Below, in pieces: positions 12,601 through 24,032 of a stretch of DNA of 64,000 nt. The stretch is from Ooceraea biroi (lineage: Eukaryota; Arthropoda; Insecta; Hymenoptera; Formicidae): NCBI RefSeq assembly GCF_003672135.1, contig NC_039514.1:11707787-11771786 (forward strand), written 5' to 3'. The notes beneath the pieces were generated by a model that searched no databases, was not told the DNA's origin, and worked only from the letters and a program-made list of their open reading frames with translations. Both the position numbers and the translations under genes were made by a program. Numbering within the stretch: position 1 is the first letter of the stretch; the number at the start of each line of letters is the position of its first letter.

Positions 12601-13597
12601 GAGAATCTCATGCTTTGTGTAAATCTCGATAATATGACAACAGATTAAAGATTTACACAGCTTAATGCTGCATAAAGTGGAAAAAAAGATTAATATTAAT
12701 GGTCATCGATGTGCAACGAGCAAGCACCGAAAGCGAATTAATACGAATTAATAGAGGTGTAGTCATTATGCAAACACGTATTATATATAATAGAGATTTA
12801 TTTCAGTTTTCACCAAGAAAGGACTTGGTTTACAATTGTTTCCTTAATCCCACACATCCATCCATACCTTAAAATTAATGGTAACTAAAGCCTGCAAATA
12901 CGTGTTATTCAACCGAACAATATGCAACCAAAGTAGAGCTGTAGCCATTATGCAAACACGTATTATTCAACCGAACAATATGCTGCCGAAGTAGATTATT
13001 TGGCTCAGCGTTGCACGCACTTTGATAACATTTTTTCCATGTGAGAAATCGGAATTTTTTAATTTCTTTCGCTTAAATTTCGATCAGAGTCTTGATGTTT
13101 CTTTCGCAGAAATGATGGAATCGACAATTTCTGATGAATGAGAGTATGTATCATTTCACCGCAAATGACGCTAATGACGCTTTGAGCTATACTGTGTGTA
13201 TAAATAACGCTATAAAACTTTCTATTACGTAAAATAAATCTAATAATGCCACACTTGAGCGACTCAGGCTTTGAGTCTTATCCGTGCTCGTGGAAGATTG
13301 CGACAGCCGCGAAAAGCGACTAAAAGAGGGAATAAAATAAACGGCTCAGTAGCTTCCGTTTGGTTCCGAGAGCTATTGCTAGAAGAGAGATAGAGAGAGT
13401 TGAGACGAGGTAAAGGAAGTGAAAAGGTTAGCAGCACACATGTGCTTCTATGTTGCACGTCAGGAATGATGAATGTTAGCGAAGGGTTTTCGTGGTCGTC
13501 CGATGACAATGGCTCTGAAACTTTTAATATCGCGCACAGAAATTTGATAAATTTGCGAAGGCTGCGAGGCCGAAATTACCTATAAAAATTGCATTTA
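9609..13597. other. intergenic or intronic stretch
   Basis: Purine-rich tract at 9640-9790, then a CpG-rich stretch to about 11000 in which several frames on both strands stay open by composition. AT-rich sequence follows to 13597, with an (AAT)n patch near 12346 and a cluster of short direct repeats at 12753-12994. No exon could be supported. Confidence 0.5.
12753..12994 (+). repeat. cluster of degenerate direct repeats
   Basis: Units containing TTATTCAACCGAACAATATG occur at 12894-12936 and 12952-12994. An overlapping unit with CATTATGCAAACACGTATTA occurs at 12753-12784 and 12935-12967. Spacing is irregular (58 and 182 bp). No coding or structural RNA role could be seen. Confidence 0.75.
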
Positions 13598-14862
13598 TTA
13601 GGAGTGTGATTTAGTTTTGAGGGTTTTGCAACAGATGGTTGTAGTGTCAGTTTGTTCCAATAGCTGTTTCCGATAACTGTTGTTTCTTACAGTGTTGACA
13701 TTATCCACGACATTTAGTAGCATTATAGCAATAGATGCAATAACAGTCGTGTTTGTATCATCGTAAAAATGCAACTTCCGAAACAGCATTTTCGACATGC
13801 GTTGCTTTTGTTTTTTAATCAAAAGAAAACTGCGGCTGACGGTTATAGAATTCTTGTGGAAACTTATGGTGATTCTGCCCCATCAATTAAGACGTGTGAA
13901 TACTGGTTTAGACGCTTTAAAAGTGGTCATACTGATGTGAAGGACAAAGAACGCTCGGGACAACCAAGAAAGCTTGAAAATGCAGATTGCAAGCATTATT
14001 GCACGAAAATCCAGCACAATCCACTTCAGAACTTGCCAGAGCATTAAATGTTGATCATACAACAGTTACGAAACATTTACATGAAATGGGAAAAATTCAG
14101 AAAGAAGGGAAATGGGTTCGACATGAATTATCGGAAAGTGCCATCGCGAACCGGTTGAACATTTGCATTTCGTTGATCGGCAGGCAAAAAAAGAAGAGTC
14201 TTTTGTCTCGGATTGTTACTGGGGATGAAAAGTGGATCTATTTTGATAATCCGAAACGCAGAAAATCATGGGTGGATCCAGGCGAACCATCAACATCCAC
14301 TCCGAGACGCAATATTCACGGTTGAAAAGTAATGCTCCGTATTTGGTGGGATAGTGTACTATGAGCTGTTAAATCCGCATGAGACTGTCACGGCTGATCG
14401 TTATCGACACCAATTGTACAAGTTGAAGCAAGCATTGGACCAAAAACGACCAGCAATTGCGAGTAAACGACGGAAAGTGATTCTTCTTCGTGACAACGCT
14501 CGACCTGACGTTGCGTTATCAGTGAAAGAAACACTATTAGAGCTTGAATGGCAAGTCTTACCGCACCCCGCGTATTCTCCGGACATTGCTGCATGCGATT
14601 ATTATTTGTTCCGGTGGATGCAACACGCTTTAGAGGATACACACTTTCATAATTTCGAAGAAGTGCGAAAATTCGTCGACGAGTGGATCAACTGAAAAGA
14701 AGAGTGATTTTATCGTGGTGGAATCCATCTCTTGCCAGAAAGATGGGAAAAAGTGATAGAAAACGAAGGAAAATATTTGGATTAAGGTATTCATTCATTA
14801 TCATATTTAAATACATGCGTTTTTGAGCAAAAAAAACTCTCAAAACTAAATCACACCCCTAA
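13598..14862 (+). mobile_element. mariner element, lineage M1, copy 1
   Basis: 1265 bp element with about 30 bp terminal inverted repeats (left TTAGGAGTGTGATTTAGTTT, right its complement with two differences), flanked by TA at 13596-13597 and 14863-14864. It is full length but its transposase is broken (see 13769-14785). Two more copies lie at 18269-19531 and 41741-43005. Insertion at TA and the overall size are as expected for Tc1/mariner DD34D elements. Confidence 0.95.
13769..14785 (+). pseudogene. mariner transposase, lineage M1 copy 1, inactivated
   Basis: Remnant of a roughly 340-residue DD34D transposase, the enzyme that cuts and pastes the element. The start reads MQLPKQHFRHALLLFF, followed by the helix-turn-helix region (QPRKLENAD, STSELARALNV), then WVRHELSES, the first catalytic Asp in TGDEKW, the second in RDNARPD and the third in AACDYYLF. 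Lesions: a 1-bp deletion in the ENAD region (shared with the 18346-19362 copy), an in-frame TGA after NIHG, a frameshift after RIWWD where about 8 bases seem missing, and two TGA codons near the end (WIN-stop-KEE-stop-FYR). The His after DNARP has become Asp. It cannot make a working enzyme. Confidence 0.93.
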
Positions 14863-17800
14863 TATAATATATCAACGATGATTACAATAATAAAGTACAT
14901 CACTACGTATGACAGACTTTTCCAAGATCTTTTCATCAATTGCAGCTACAGAATATTTTCATTACAATTTTTTAAATATATTGTATCATGTACTGAAAGA
15001 TTCAGATGAGTTGTATAAATAGATTCCGCATCCTTTGTTACATCAACAGTTTGAGATTATGGGCTTGACGTTCCATTCGATTTTCGTTAACGGCATATCC
15101 ATGGTGCGCGGGGGATGAACGCGAAAGGATGGCACGTAAAAAGCAAACAGCGATCTTGTTTTCGGATGGACACCCTCGTAAAACACGCGAGGATATGCAT
15201 ATCTCGCGTGAGATAAAACGGCTGACGCTCGTTTCTGCACACCTTTTCTCGTTTTCTCAATGCCGTTTTTCTAGCGACTGATTCGCGTTTGCACCGATAA
15301 AGCTTTCCCGTCTTTCCGCGCGCATATCATTCTCTGATCAATCAATATGAGCTTCGTTGCGCGCGCGCTTCGGGTCGTTCGGTAACGTTATATTGTTCTT
15401 TGATTCTATTATATTTCTATTATTTCATTTCTCGTTTTTGTTTTTGTTTCTATGTCTCTAGGTTATGAAAATTAAAATGTTACAAAAAGTAAGTAGACAG
15501 TAATCGTACAACCACTGAATTATACGTAAGAATAAAAATAACGCAGAGATCGAGTCTTTTGAATTTCGGATGATTCATAGACGTCATTTGCATGTGCGCG
15601 CACAACGATTTGGATTTATCTACTGCAATTTGAATTGTTGCGGCTGGCCGTACCGCGCGGTTGGTAAGCAGCTGATCGGAAGTGCTTTTCCGGTCGAGTA
15701 ATCGCGCCAGTCGGAAATTAATAAATACCGGTATTTCCAGCCGGTTGGATTAAAGCTCGGCAGTGGCAACGATATCCCCCAGACCGAGGCAAAAAGGGAT
15801 AAAGGAATAGGCGGAAATTGAAGCGAGGTGCAGTTAGTTGCGCGTGCAAGAGAGAGAGAGAGAGAGAGACGACGGCAGAAAGGATAGAAAAAAATTGACT
15901 TTATGTTTTAAGAGCATTACGTCGGCGGACAGTCCGCGCTGGTGAAATTTACAATTTAATTATAATTTATTTTTCATCGGCTTTTCCAATCCATCGTTCT
16001 TTGTTTTTGTGCCCGCGCGCGCTTATAGATTACATTTATGGAATTCCACGATATTCCTCTCATACGTAATTTGCATATTTCATCGAACTCACCAGATTTG
16101 AATCATATAAGAATCTAGTTAACGTAACGCGCGCTGTAATTCCCGATATTTTTCCTCTCTGTGACGTCTCGTTTCCGCTTCGAAGTAAATTGAGCAAATT
16201 GCGTTTCCGGTTCGCCATTTATACACTAAGGTCACTCAACGATATATGTACAAAGCGGTCTCGTGTTACATGAGGCAAACTCGCAGATTTTGACCGCGTG
16301 TGCACGTCTACCCCCGTAGATTGATTAAGGAAGCCATTTGCATGAATTCCAAAGCGCGAATTGCGGCAATTTACAAATGACCGTGAAAAACCTTCGTGCT
16401 GCAAGATCCCTCTGTCTGTTAAGCCGGTCCGCGCCTAGTCCCACTTACGGTGCGTGATAAATACTAGAATGCCGTTCGCTAAACGAGTGACACGACGCAC
16501 AAAAAAGCGATGATGGAGCACAGTATTACTGCTGCACTATCGTGCTGCGTCGCTCGAGAAACGTCCCGCCTTCTGAAGAACTCCCGAGCGAGTTTAATTT
16601 TATTAGAGCTTACATGCGCCAACTCGCGGGATGCTGATGAAAAAAGCGAAGGGGGAGCGCCTCGAGCTTCAACCGGGAGCAAACGAGCAGGAAGGGAAAA
16701 TACGAGAGAAGCCGAGCTTTCTCACCTACGTAGTGGCAAGGCTTTCACGTGACGAGTGGCCGGTAACGAATGGTCGTTACCACTCGCATGAGACAAAAGC
16801 CTCGTAAACAAAACAGGCGAGATGCACGCTCCGCGTGAGGGCGAGGGCGATTTCTCTGGTTCCGCACGCCACCACGGCAGAACAACCCTTTATCCATCAC
16901 GCGTTTAAAACCGCTAACGGCCCTCGCTCGCCCGTCGAACAAACGGCCCCGACGCACGGAATAAAGCACGGATCATTAATCGGGAAGCTGAGATCGCAAA
17001 CGCGCGTGGGCATGCAACAGCTACTTCGAGTGCATGTTTCACGAATCACCCATGCGTGCCGTATATATTTTTCACGCTCCGCAAAGGTGTATTTTTTCAG
17101 TGCTCTCCAGCCACGTGACGTTTCTCTTTTTCCGTCTGGCATTAAAGAAACGGGAAAACATCGAGGCACTAACGGTTTCCAGATTAATGGAGACGAACTT
17201 AGCTGCATAATGCAGATGTATCGTGATATCGCGCTCCTCGATTAACCTCGGGCCAAATTTAGCAAAGCTCCACTCCGCCATCGAATTAGCGGAATGTGTA
17301 ATGTGGAAGATCAAACGCTGCACGAAACTACATCCCGCTTAATAATAAAGCTTTCATGGAGAGGTGTTTGCTTTATCCTGCAGCTCAAGTTCCCTTTTCC
17401 GCGTCCATCTTGCGTCCGCGCGACAGCACGCCGATGCGCGTACGAGCGATTCTCCAAGCGATTAAAAAAAAAACAAAATAAGAAAAAAATAACAGTGTAC
17501 CGAGAGGCATTCGTTTTATTTATCCGTCGGTTCAATCGCGCCGCTGAGTGCACATCCCCGCATTTCAAATTAAATGCACTCCTGTTTCGACGGCAGAGAG
17601 TTGCGTCGCGGTCGGCAGAGGCGGATTCCCGTCCGCCGCGAGCTTGTACCTCTTTCCACGAGATTTGCCGAGAAGCGGTGGATGCATTGCGCCACTCCTT
17701 TCTCCCTTGCTATCTTTTTTTTCTTTCCTCCCTCTCTCGCTTTTTGTTCGTTTTCCTCTTTTTTTTCTTTCTTTGCGTGGGAGTACACGTACTCTGCATC

Positions 17801-18268
17801 AGGTGTCCCGGAAAGCACTGAGGCTCGCGTGCCTGACCTTCTTCCTCTCGACGCTCGAAGCTCTTCCTCCTCCTCCCCTATCTTTCTTTCCTTTCCGGCC
17901 TTTGCTCCCCTTTAACTCTGATGATTCCCTTTTGCACCGTTACCTTCGCGTGGTAACACTTGTACGTTATGTGGCGTGTAATTAGGCATGTGCTTCGCAT
18001 CGAGGAGTCTATATTTTTCGGATGCGTGCGTATCCTGTCGCTCATTCCGGGATTATCACTCATGTGCGATTTAGTATATTTGTGAACTGTGCCGTAAACG
18101 GCTTTTTGTTAATCATTTTCTACGTTTTTTATGAATCTTTTGTCAGTTTAGATCTCTCTCATCTTAGAATGAAACTAATGTGGATAAAAGTAAACTAAAG
18201 TGGATACAAAGCCGCGCATCTAGACACCTCTGAGAAAACTTAAGTCTAAAACTTTCAAATTTTATCTA
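14863..18268. other. intergenic or intronic stretch
   Basis: No supported gene. It contains a (GA)n run at 15849-15869, CpG-rich patches at 16450-17000 and 17540-17900 with chance open frames on both strands, and a T/C-rich tract near 17700-17780. Confidence 0.5.
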
Positions 18269-19531
18269 TTAGGGGTGTGATTTAGTTTTGAGAGTTTTTT
18301 TTGCTCAAAAACGCATGTATTTAAATATGATAATGAATGAATACCTTAATCAAAATATTTTCCTTCCTTTTCTATAACTTTTTCCCATCTTTCTGGCAAG
18401 AGATGGATTCCACCACGATAAAATCACTCTTCTTTTCAGTTGATCCACTCGTCGACGAATTTTCGCACTTCTTCGAAATTATGAAAGTGTGTATCCTCTA
18501 AAGCGTGTTGCATCCACCGGAACAAATAATAATCGCATGCAGCAATGTCCGGAGAATACGCGGGGTGCGGTAAGACTTCCCGTTCAAGCTCTAATAGTGT
18601 TTCTTTCACTGATAACGCAACGTCAGGTCGAGCGTTGTCACGAAGAAGAATCACTTTCCGTCGTTTACTCGCAATTGCTGGTCGTTTTTGGTCCAATGCT
18701 TGCTTCAACTTGTACAATTGGTGTCGATAACAATCAGCCGTGACAGTCTCATGCGGATTTAACAGCTCATAGTACACTATCCCACCAAATACGGAGCATT
18801 ACTTTTGAACCGTGAATATTGCGTCTCGGAGTGGATGTTGATGGTTCGCCTGGATCCACCCATGATTTTCTGCGTTTCGGATTATCAAAATAGATCCACT
18901 TTTCATCCCCAGTAACAATCCGAGACAAAAGACTCTTCTTTTTTTGCCTGCCGATCAACGAAATGCAAATGTTCAACCGGTTCGCGATGGCACTTTCCGA
19001 TAATTCATGTCGAACCCATTTCCCTTCTTTCTGAATTTTTCCCATTTCATGTAAATGTTTCGTAACTGTTGTACAATCAACATTTAATGCTCTGGCAAGT
19101 TCTGAAGTGGATTGTGCTGGATTTTCGTGCAATAATGCTTGCAATCTGCATTTTCAAGCTTTCTTGGTTGTCCCGAGCGTTCTTTGTCCTTCACATCAGT
19201 ATGACCACTTTTAAAGCGTCTAAACCAGTATTCACACGTCTTAATTGATGGGGCAGAATCACCATAAGTTTCCACAAGAATTCTATAACCGTCAGCCGCA
19301 GTTTTCTTTTGATTAAAAAACAAAAGCGACGCATGTCGAAAATGCTGTTTCGGAAGTTGCATTTTTACGATGATACAAACACGACTGTTATTGCATCTAT
19401 TGCTATAATGCTACTAAATGTCGTGGATAATGTCAACACTAAGAAACAACAGTTATCGGAAACAGCTATTGGAACAAACTGACACTATAGCCATCTGTTG
19501 CAAAACCCTCAAAACTAAATCACACTCCTAA
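18269..19531 (-). mobile_element. mariner element, lineage M1, copy 2
   Basis: 1263 bp element in reverse orientation, with the same terminal repeats as 13598-14862 (TTAGGGGTGTG at the left, complement of TTAGGAGTGTG at the right). TA flanks lie at 18267-18268 and 19532-19533. A second, unrelated transposon begins only 11 bases after its right end. Confidence 0.95.
18346..19362 (-). pseudogene. mariner transposase, lineage M1 copy 2, inactivated
   Basis: Same transposase as 13769-14785, read on the minus strand from MQLPKQHFRHASLLFF. It shares the 1-bp deletion in ENAD, the frameshift after RIWWD, the two C-terminal TGA codons, the RDNARPD change and AACDYY with that copy. Unlike the other two copies it keeps a serine codon (TCA) after NIHG. 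The region between the deletion and the frameshift is open, and TGDEKW is intact. Not functional. Confidence 0.93.
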
Positions 19532-19542
19532 TATGTACTATA

Positions 19543-20613
19543 CAGGGTGTCCCGGGTTTTAACCGACAAACTGCGGGAGCATATTCTACTAGTGGAAATA
19601 AGAACAAATTCTTATATCGAGTTTGCTTAGAAATGCTTTATTACAAAGGTATAAACCAATATTGAAAAGAAATATGAGATAAGTAACAACGGAACATAGT
19701 GCAGAATTTGGAAGGTCGAAGACGTTTATGTTACGTGTATTCACATGTATTCGTGTTCACTATGTTGAAACGATTCAGTATGATTGTTACTTTCACAACA
19801 GTAGCTGTTAGATTTCAATCGTCGTGTCAACTAGCAATTACTATCAGAATGCCAAAAGTGTTTTCAAATGAGGAATACACCGATATTCATTTCGTGTACG
19901 GATTCTGTGACGGAAATGCACGAGCTGTCGTACGAGAGTATCAACGTAGATTTCCTAACAGGAGAGTACCAGATAGTTCTGTGTTTAGTAATACCCATTT
20001 GCAATTACGTAATTTGGGTTCATTTCGACCTATGAATGAATATGATGATGTTCGTTCAGCTCTAAGACACCGACGACGCTCGGAAAGAATCTTAAATCTT
20101 TTTGATAATACTCCTGCACAAAGTGTTCGACGTGCTTCAGCTCAACTGCAGATATCACGAAACACTATTTGGAGAACATTGCGTGCTGATGACAGATTCG
20201 CATATCATTACACACCTGTACAAGAATTACTTCCAATCGATTATCAGAAACGAGTCGAATTTTGTAACTGGTATGTGAATGCAGTAGAAAGGGACAATCT
20301 ACTACTAATTCAGTTACTGAGATGCAACAAAATTTTCAGGAATGTCGTACTGTAACAAATTCTGTACTACGTCGATGTCTAGCTTGTATCTATGTGCAAG
20401 GACAACATTTCGAAATGCGTCACTAAATCATTGCATAGATAAATTTTATTTTTGTGAAAAAATCCGTTGTTACTTATCTGATATTTCTTTTCAATATTGG
20501 TTTATAACTTTGTAATAAAGCATTTCTAAGCAAACTCGATATAAGAATTTGTTCTTATTTCCACTAGTAGAATATGCTCCCGCAGTTTGTCGGTTAAAAC
20601 CCGGGACACCCTG
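19543..20613 (+). mobile_element. Tc1/mariner-related deletion derivative with long inverted repeats
   Basis: 1071 bp element bounded by CAGGGTGTCCCGGGTTTTAA and its complement, flanked by TA (19541-19542 and 20614-20615). The inverted repeats are long, 19543-19693 and 20463-20613 (151 bp each), with only about two mismatches. The interior encodes the DNA-binding half and the extreme C-terminus of a transposase, but no catalytic core. It can move only if a full-length relative elsewhere supplies the enzyme. Confidence 0.92.
19849..20426 (+). pseudogene. truncated Tc1/mariner-like transposase (N-terminal DNA-binding part)
   Basis: Starts at MPKVFSNEEYTDIHFVYGF and continues with NARAVVREYQRRFPNRRVP, the helix-turn-helix pattern that I recall from insect transposases carrying a DUF4817-type N-terminus. 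It then runs through LFDNTPAQSVRRAS and SRNTIWRTLRAD to RVEFCNWYVNAVERDN. The reading frame ends at 20355. From about 20322 to 20426 a different frame gives QQNFQECRTVTN and ends QGQHFEMRH, which looks like the family's C-terminus. A large internal deletion near 20290-20310 has therefore removed the whole DDE domain and joined the two ends out of frame. An upstream in-frame GTG at 19699 is ignored, because family proteins begin at this Met. Confidence 0.85.
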
Positions 20614-22754
20614 TATACAATAGATCGCATTATTATTCTTTCGAATAGTGAATTATTCTGCATGTCGCGTTTGTTCATTTTCATCCTGCATGTATCTAAT
20701 GTGTCGTGACGATGCGTCAGACACTACGACCGATAATTCCTCCGTGTTATAAATCCGCCGAGCGATCCATCGTGTGGAAATATCGCAAACGGTCGATTGA
20801 ATTAAAGCTAAAACGTGATATCACAGGAGAGAGGACAAGTCGCGAACAATTAAAGCCCGTCCTCTGGAAAACGGGAAAGGGCTCCCTTTTGACTCCGTCC
20901 TCTGTTCGTGACTGATGAATTGCATGCGCGTGTCGTGGAAAGTACGAGCGAGCGAGCGCGTTGCAACGAGCGACTATTATCATCGAAATTAATGAGCTCA
21001 TCTATTTGTTCCAATAAATCCACATAGGATATGAATGTGCGCTCAGTTTACGGCAAAGTTCAGCAGAACGTCAATAACGACTGGAAATGATAATCGACTA
21101 ATCAGATTTAACACTAAATATGCGACGAGCATGTGGACTAATTCCAACGGTTTTGAACTGTAAAACGTGATTTGTTATTTAAAGACGTAATTCCGAAGCG
21201 CGAAATGTATAATGTTTAAAAATAATGGAAGAGATTATATTTGCGTGCAAGTTTCGAGCACAGTTTAACATACCACCTATTGACTTACTATTAATTAATC
21301 GATTTAATGTCTCGTTTGCAACCAAGAAAATATATTTACATAGCTAGTGATTCAGTTAAATAAAATATGAATTTATTGAAGCATGTAATTTCTACTTTTA
21401 ATATTTTACGATAAATATTAAATAATCAAAATAAAATTTAAATATTTTATATTAAATTCAATCTAATTTCAATGTTTTTATATTAAACAAAAACTCGTGT
21501 TTGAAAAATATAATTTTTTCAGAAGCATTTTTAATATTTTTATTAAACTATAGATTATTGAACAAATGCACAGCAAATTACAAAACACTGTGTCTAAATT
21601 TAAACAGCACACATTACAAGTTTACATTACTTAACTTAATGCACATAACACCGATCGAAACGGAAGTCGTGAAAAATCAGCAGTTGTTCGTGAAACAGGC
21701 CGCGGAATATGAATGGAGATCCACTAGCTGATAAACTGCGGGATTATGCACACGCGAAAGACAAGAGGCGGTAGGAACATGTTACAAGCAGACAATATAT
21801 TATAAGGTGGGTTAGCTGAAAAGGAAAAAACCGACGAGATAGAAATAGAGCCGGCGGACGTGGGGAGTAGGAATAGTGGTTGGGTGAGCTTTGAAATATT
21901 TTATACTTTCCGAGCACGCTCCTGGGCCAATATGTCTGCCCCGGGCAACAAGCGACTGTATCACGTCTCCGCGATTTTGTATGGTTTTTTGCATTCGATC
22001 TTTGCTGCCATTTTACGCTGCTGCTGCTGCTGCCGTGTTGCAGGTACGCGCATTAAATGCAACACCGCACTGGTGCATCCTCGTGTCTAAGCAGCAGCCG
22101 AGTGAGGCTGCTTCGAGAGCTTTTGCAAAATATGTCATGCATAATTTTATTTAGGACATAACAAATGCGTACTGGACGCGGCGACTTACGTAAAGCGCGT
22201 TGTGCATCGGAAAATAATTCGCCAACCTCTTACGATGTTTATGTCACGTTTGCAAATGTGTCAGCGTAATGTTAATGTAACGTAGCGACGAGTAAAGCGT
22301 GGCACGCGTGCTTGTCTCGTGCACAATGATTCGCTAGAATTCAGTTATTAATATCTATTAACTGCGCTCATTGTCTCAACGATGACGTTACGTCCCGTCA
22401 TCTGGAAAATGAGTGCCGACGTTAAATGCGGCCGATGAAGCAGGCGCGCCGGCGCTTAGTCATTATGGGTCAAGATCATGGGAGTGATTTCATTGCAGCG
22501 CGATCGGAACATCCTTCGCGATTCATTAAACGGCGCCTCGCGGCTATTGCGTTTGATGCTTAACTCTTTCTATACGCTTAAGCGGTATATCTTGCAAGAG
22601 AGAAAGATTTCCAACTCTTCTCTCTTTATCGGAAGTGATTTATAATATAATAAATCACTTATTTCAAATCCGGCAGATAAGTCTAATAAGAATATCTTCT
22701 TACAAATGTACTGTTATCTTATTTACAATTATTTACATTTATTTGTATAATATA
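20614..22754. other. intergenic or intronic stretch
   Basis: CpG-rich at 20640-20960, then very AT-rich (21100-21650). A short (CTG)n run lies at about 22019-22033. No supported exon. Confidence 0.5.
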
Positions 22755-24032
22755 TTGGGTTGGCCAAAAAGTAAGTGCGTTTTTTCCCAATAGATGGACA
22801 TACATGTCTTGAAATGTAACTACCTTCATTCTAAACCGCAAATTCATTATGTAGGTTAACAACTCACAGTTCAAGCTTGTTTTAGAAAAAGAAAGTACAC
22901 GACTTCGTTAACAATTGTTTCTTTGCCGTCGATTTCAAAATGGAAAATCAAAAAGAACATTTTCCTCATATTTTGTTTTATTACTTCCGAAAAGGGGAAA
23001 ACGCTGTGCAAGCTCATAAAAAGTTATCTGATGTATATGGCGAAGATGCTTTAAACCTGCGGCAGTGTCAAAATTCGTTTACTAAATTTCGATCTGGAGA
23101 TTTTAATGTGAAAGATGCACCACGCTCAGGAAGGCCAATCGAAATTCATGATGACAAAATAAAGGCACTGATCGATTCCAATCGGCGTTTAACGACACGA
23201 GAGATTGCTGAGAATCTTAACGTATCGAAATCGAGTGTTGAAAACCATTTAAAACGACTTGGATACATTAGTAAGCTCGATATTTCGGTACCACATGAGC
23301 TCAAAGAAATTCATCTCACTAAGCGTATTGACATCTGCGATTCTCTTTTGAAACGTATGATAACAGGCGACGAAAAATGGATCGTCTACAACAACGTCAA
23401 ACGAAAAAGATCGTGGAGCAAGCGTGATGAACCTGCTGAAAGCACTTGAAAAGCAGTGAATATCTGCCACCAAAGAAAGATTATGCTGTCAGTCTGGTGG
23501 GACTTTAAAGGTATTGTGTATTTTGAGCTGCTTGCAAGCAATCAAACCATTAATTCAGACGTATACTGTCGTCAACTGGATAAATTAAATGATGCCATCA
23601 AACAGAAACGTCGAGAATTGGTGAATCGCAAAGGTGTTGTGTTTCACCATGATAACGCTAGACCGCGTACAAGTTTGGTCACTCGTGAAAAATTGTTGCA
23701 GCTTGGATGGGATGTGTTACCATGATGTTACCACATCCACCATATTCGCCAGACCTGGCACCATCAGATTACCATTTGTTTCGTTCTTTGTAAAACACCT
23801 TGAATGGTAAAACCTTTACTGCTGATGAGGATATCAAATCGTTGTTGGAATTGTTTTTTGCTGAAAAAGATAAGAACTTTTTTGAGCGCGGAATCATGAA
23901 GTTGCCTGAAAAATGGCAAAAGATAATCAAACAAAATGGACAATATATTGTTTAATAAAGTTTTTGTTTCCCATGAAAAATTCGCCTTTTATTTATATAA
24001 AAAAAAACGCAATTACTTTTTGGCCAACCCAA
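22755..24032 (+). mobile_element. mariner element, lineage M2 (mellifera-like), copy 1
   Basis: 1278 bp, ends TTGGGTTGGCCAAAAAGTAA and its complement, flanked by TA at 22753-22754 and 24033-24034. It is 27 bp shorter than the other two copies, owing to one internal deletion in the transposase. The TIR sequence and encoded protein match what is known of mellifera-subfamily mariners of insects. Confidence 0.95.
22940..23955 (+). pseudogene. mariner transposase, lineage M2 copy 1, inactivated
   Basis: Starts MENQKEHFPHILFYYFRKGE and follows the mellifera-type mariner layout: two helix-turn-helix regions, SVPHELKEIHL (the usual WVPHEL motif with Trp changed to Ser), TGDEKW, HHDNARPR and SPDLAPSDYHLF. 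Lesions: a 27-bp deletion between two copies of TTGAAACGT (removing nine residues before MITGDEKW), TGA in place of Ser after AEST, an 11-bp duplication after DVLP that shifts the frame, and TAA within RSLQN. The TGA and the 11-bp duplication occur in all three M2 copies; the TAA is shared with 44684-45726 only. The end is NGQYIV with AATAAA overlapping the stop. Confidence 0.93.

Noticed and set aside
14320..14740. Selenocysteine or readthrough at in-frame TGA codons of M1 mariners
   Set aside because: The same genes carry frameshifts, and related transposases have Ser at these places. Inactivation is the simpler reading.
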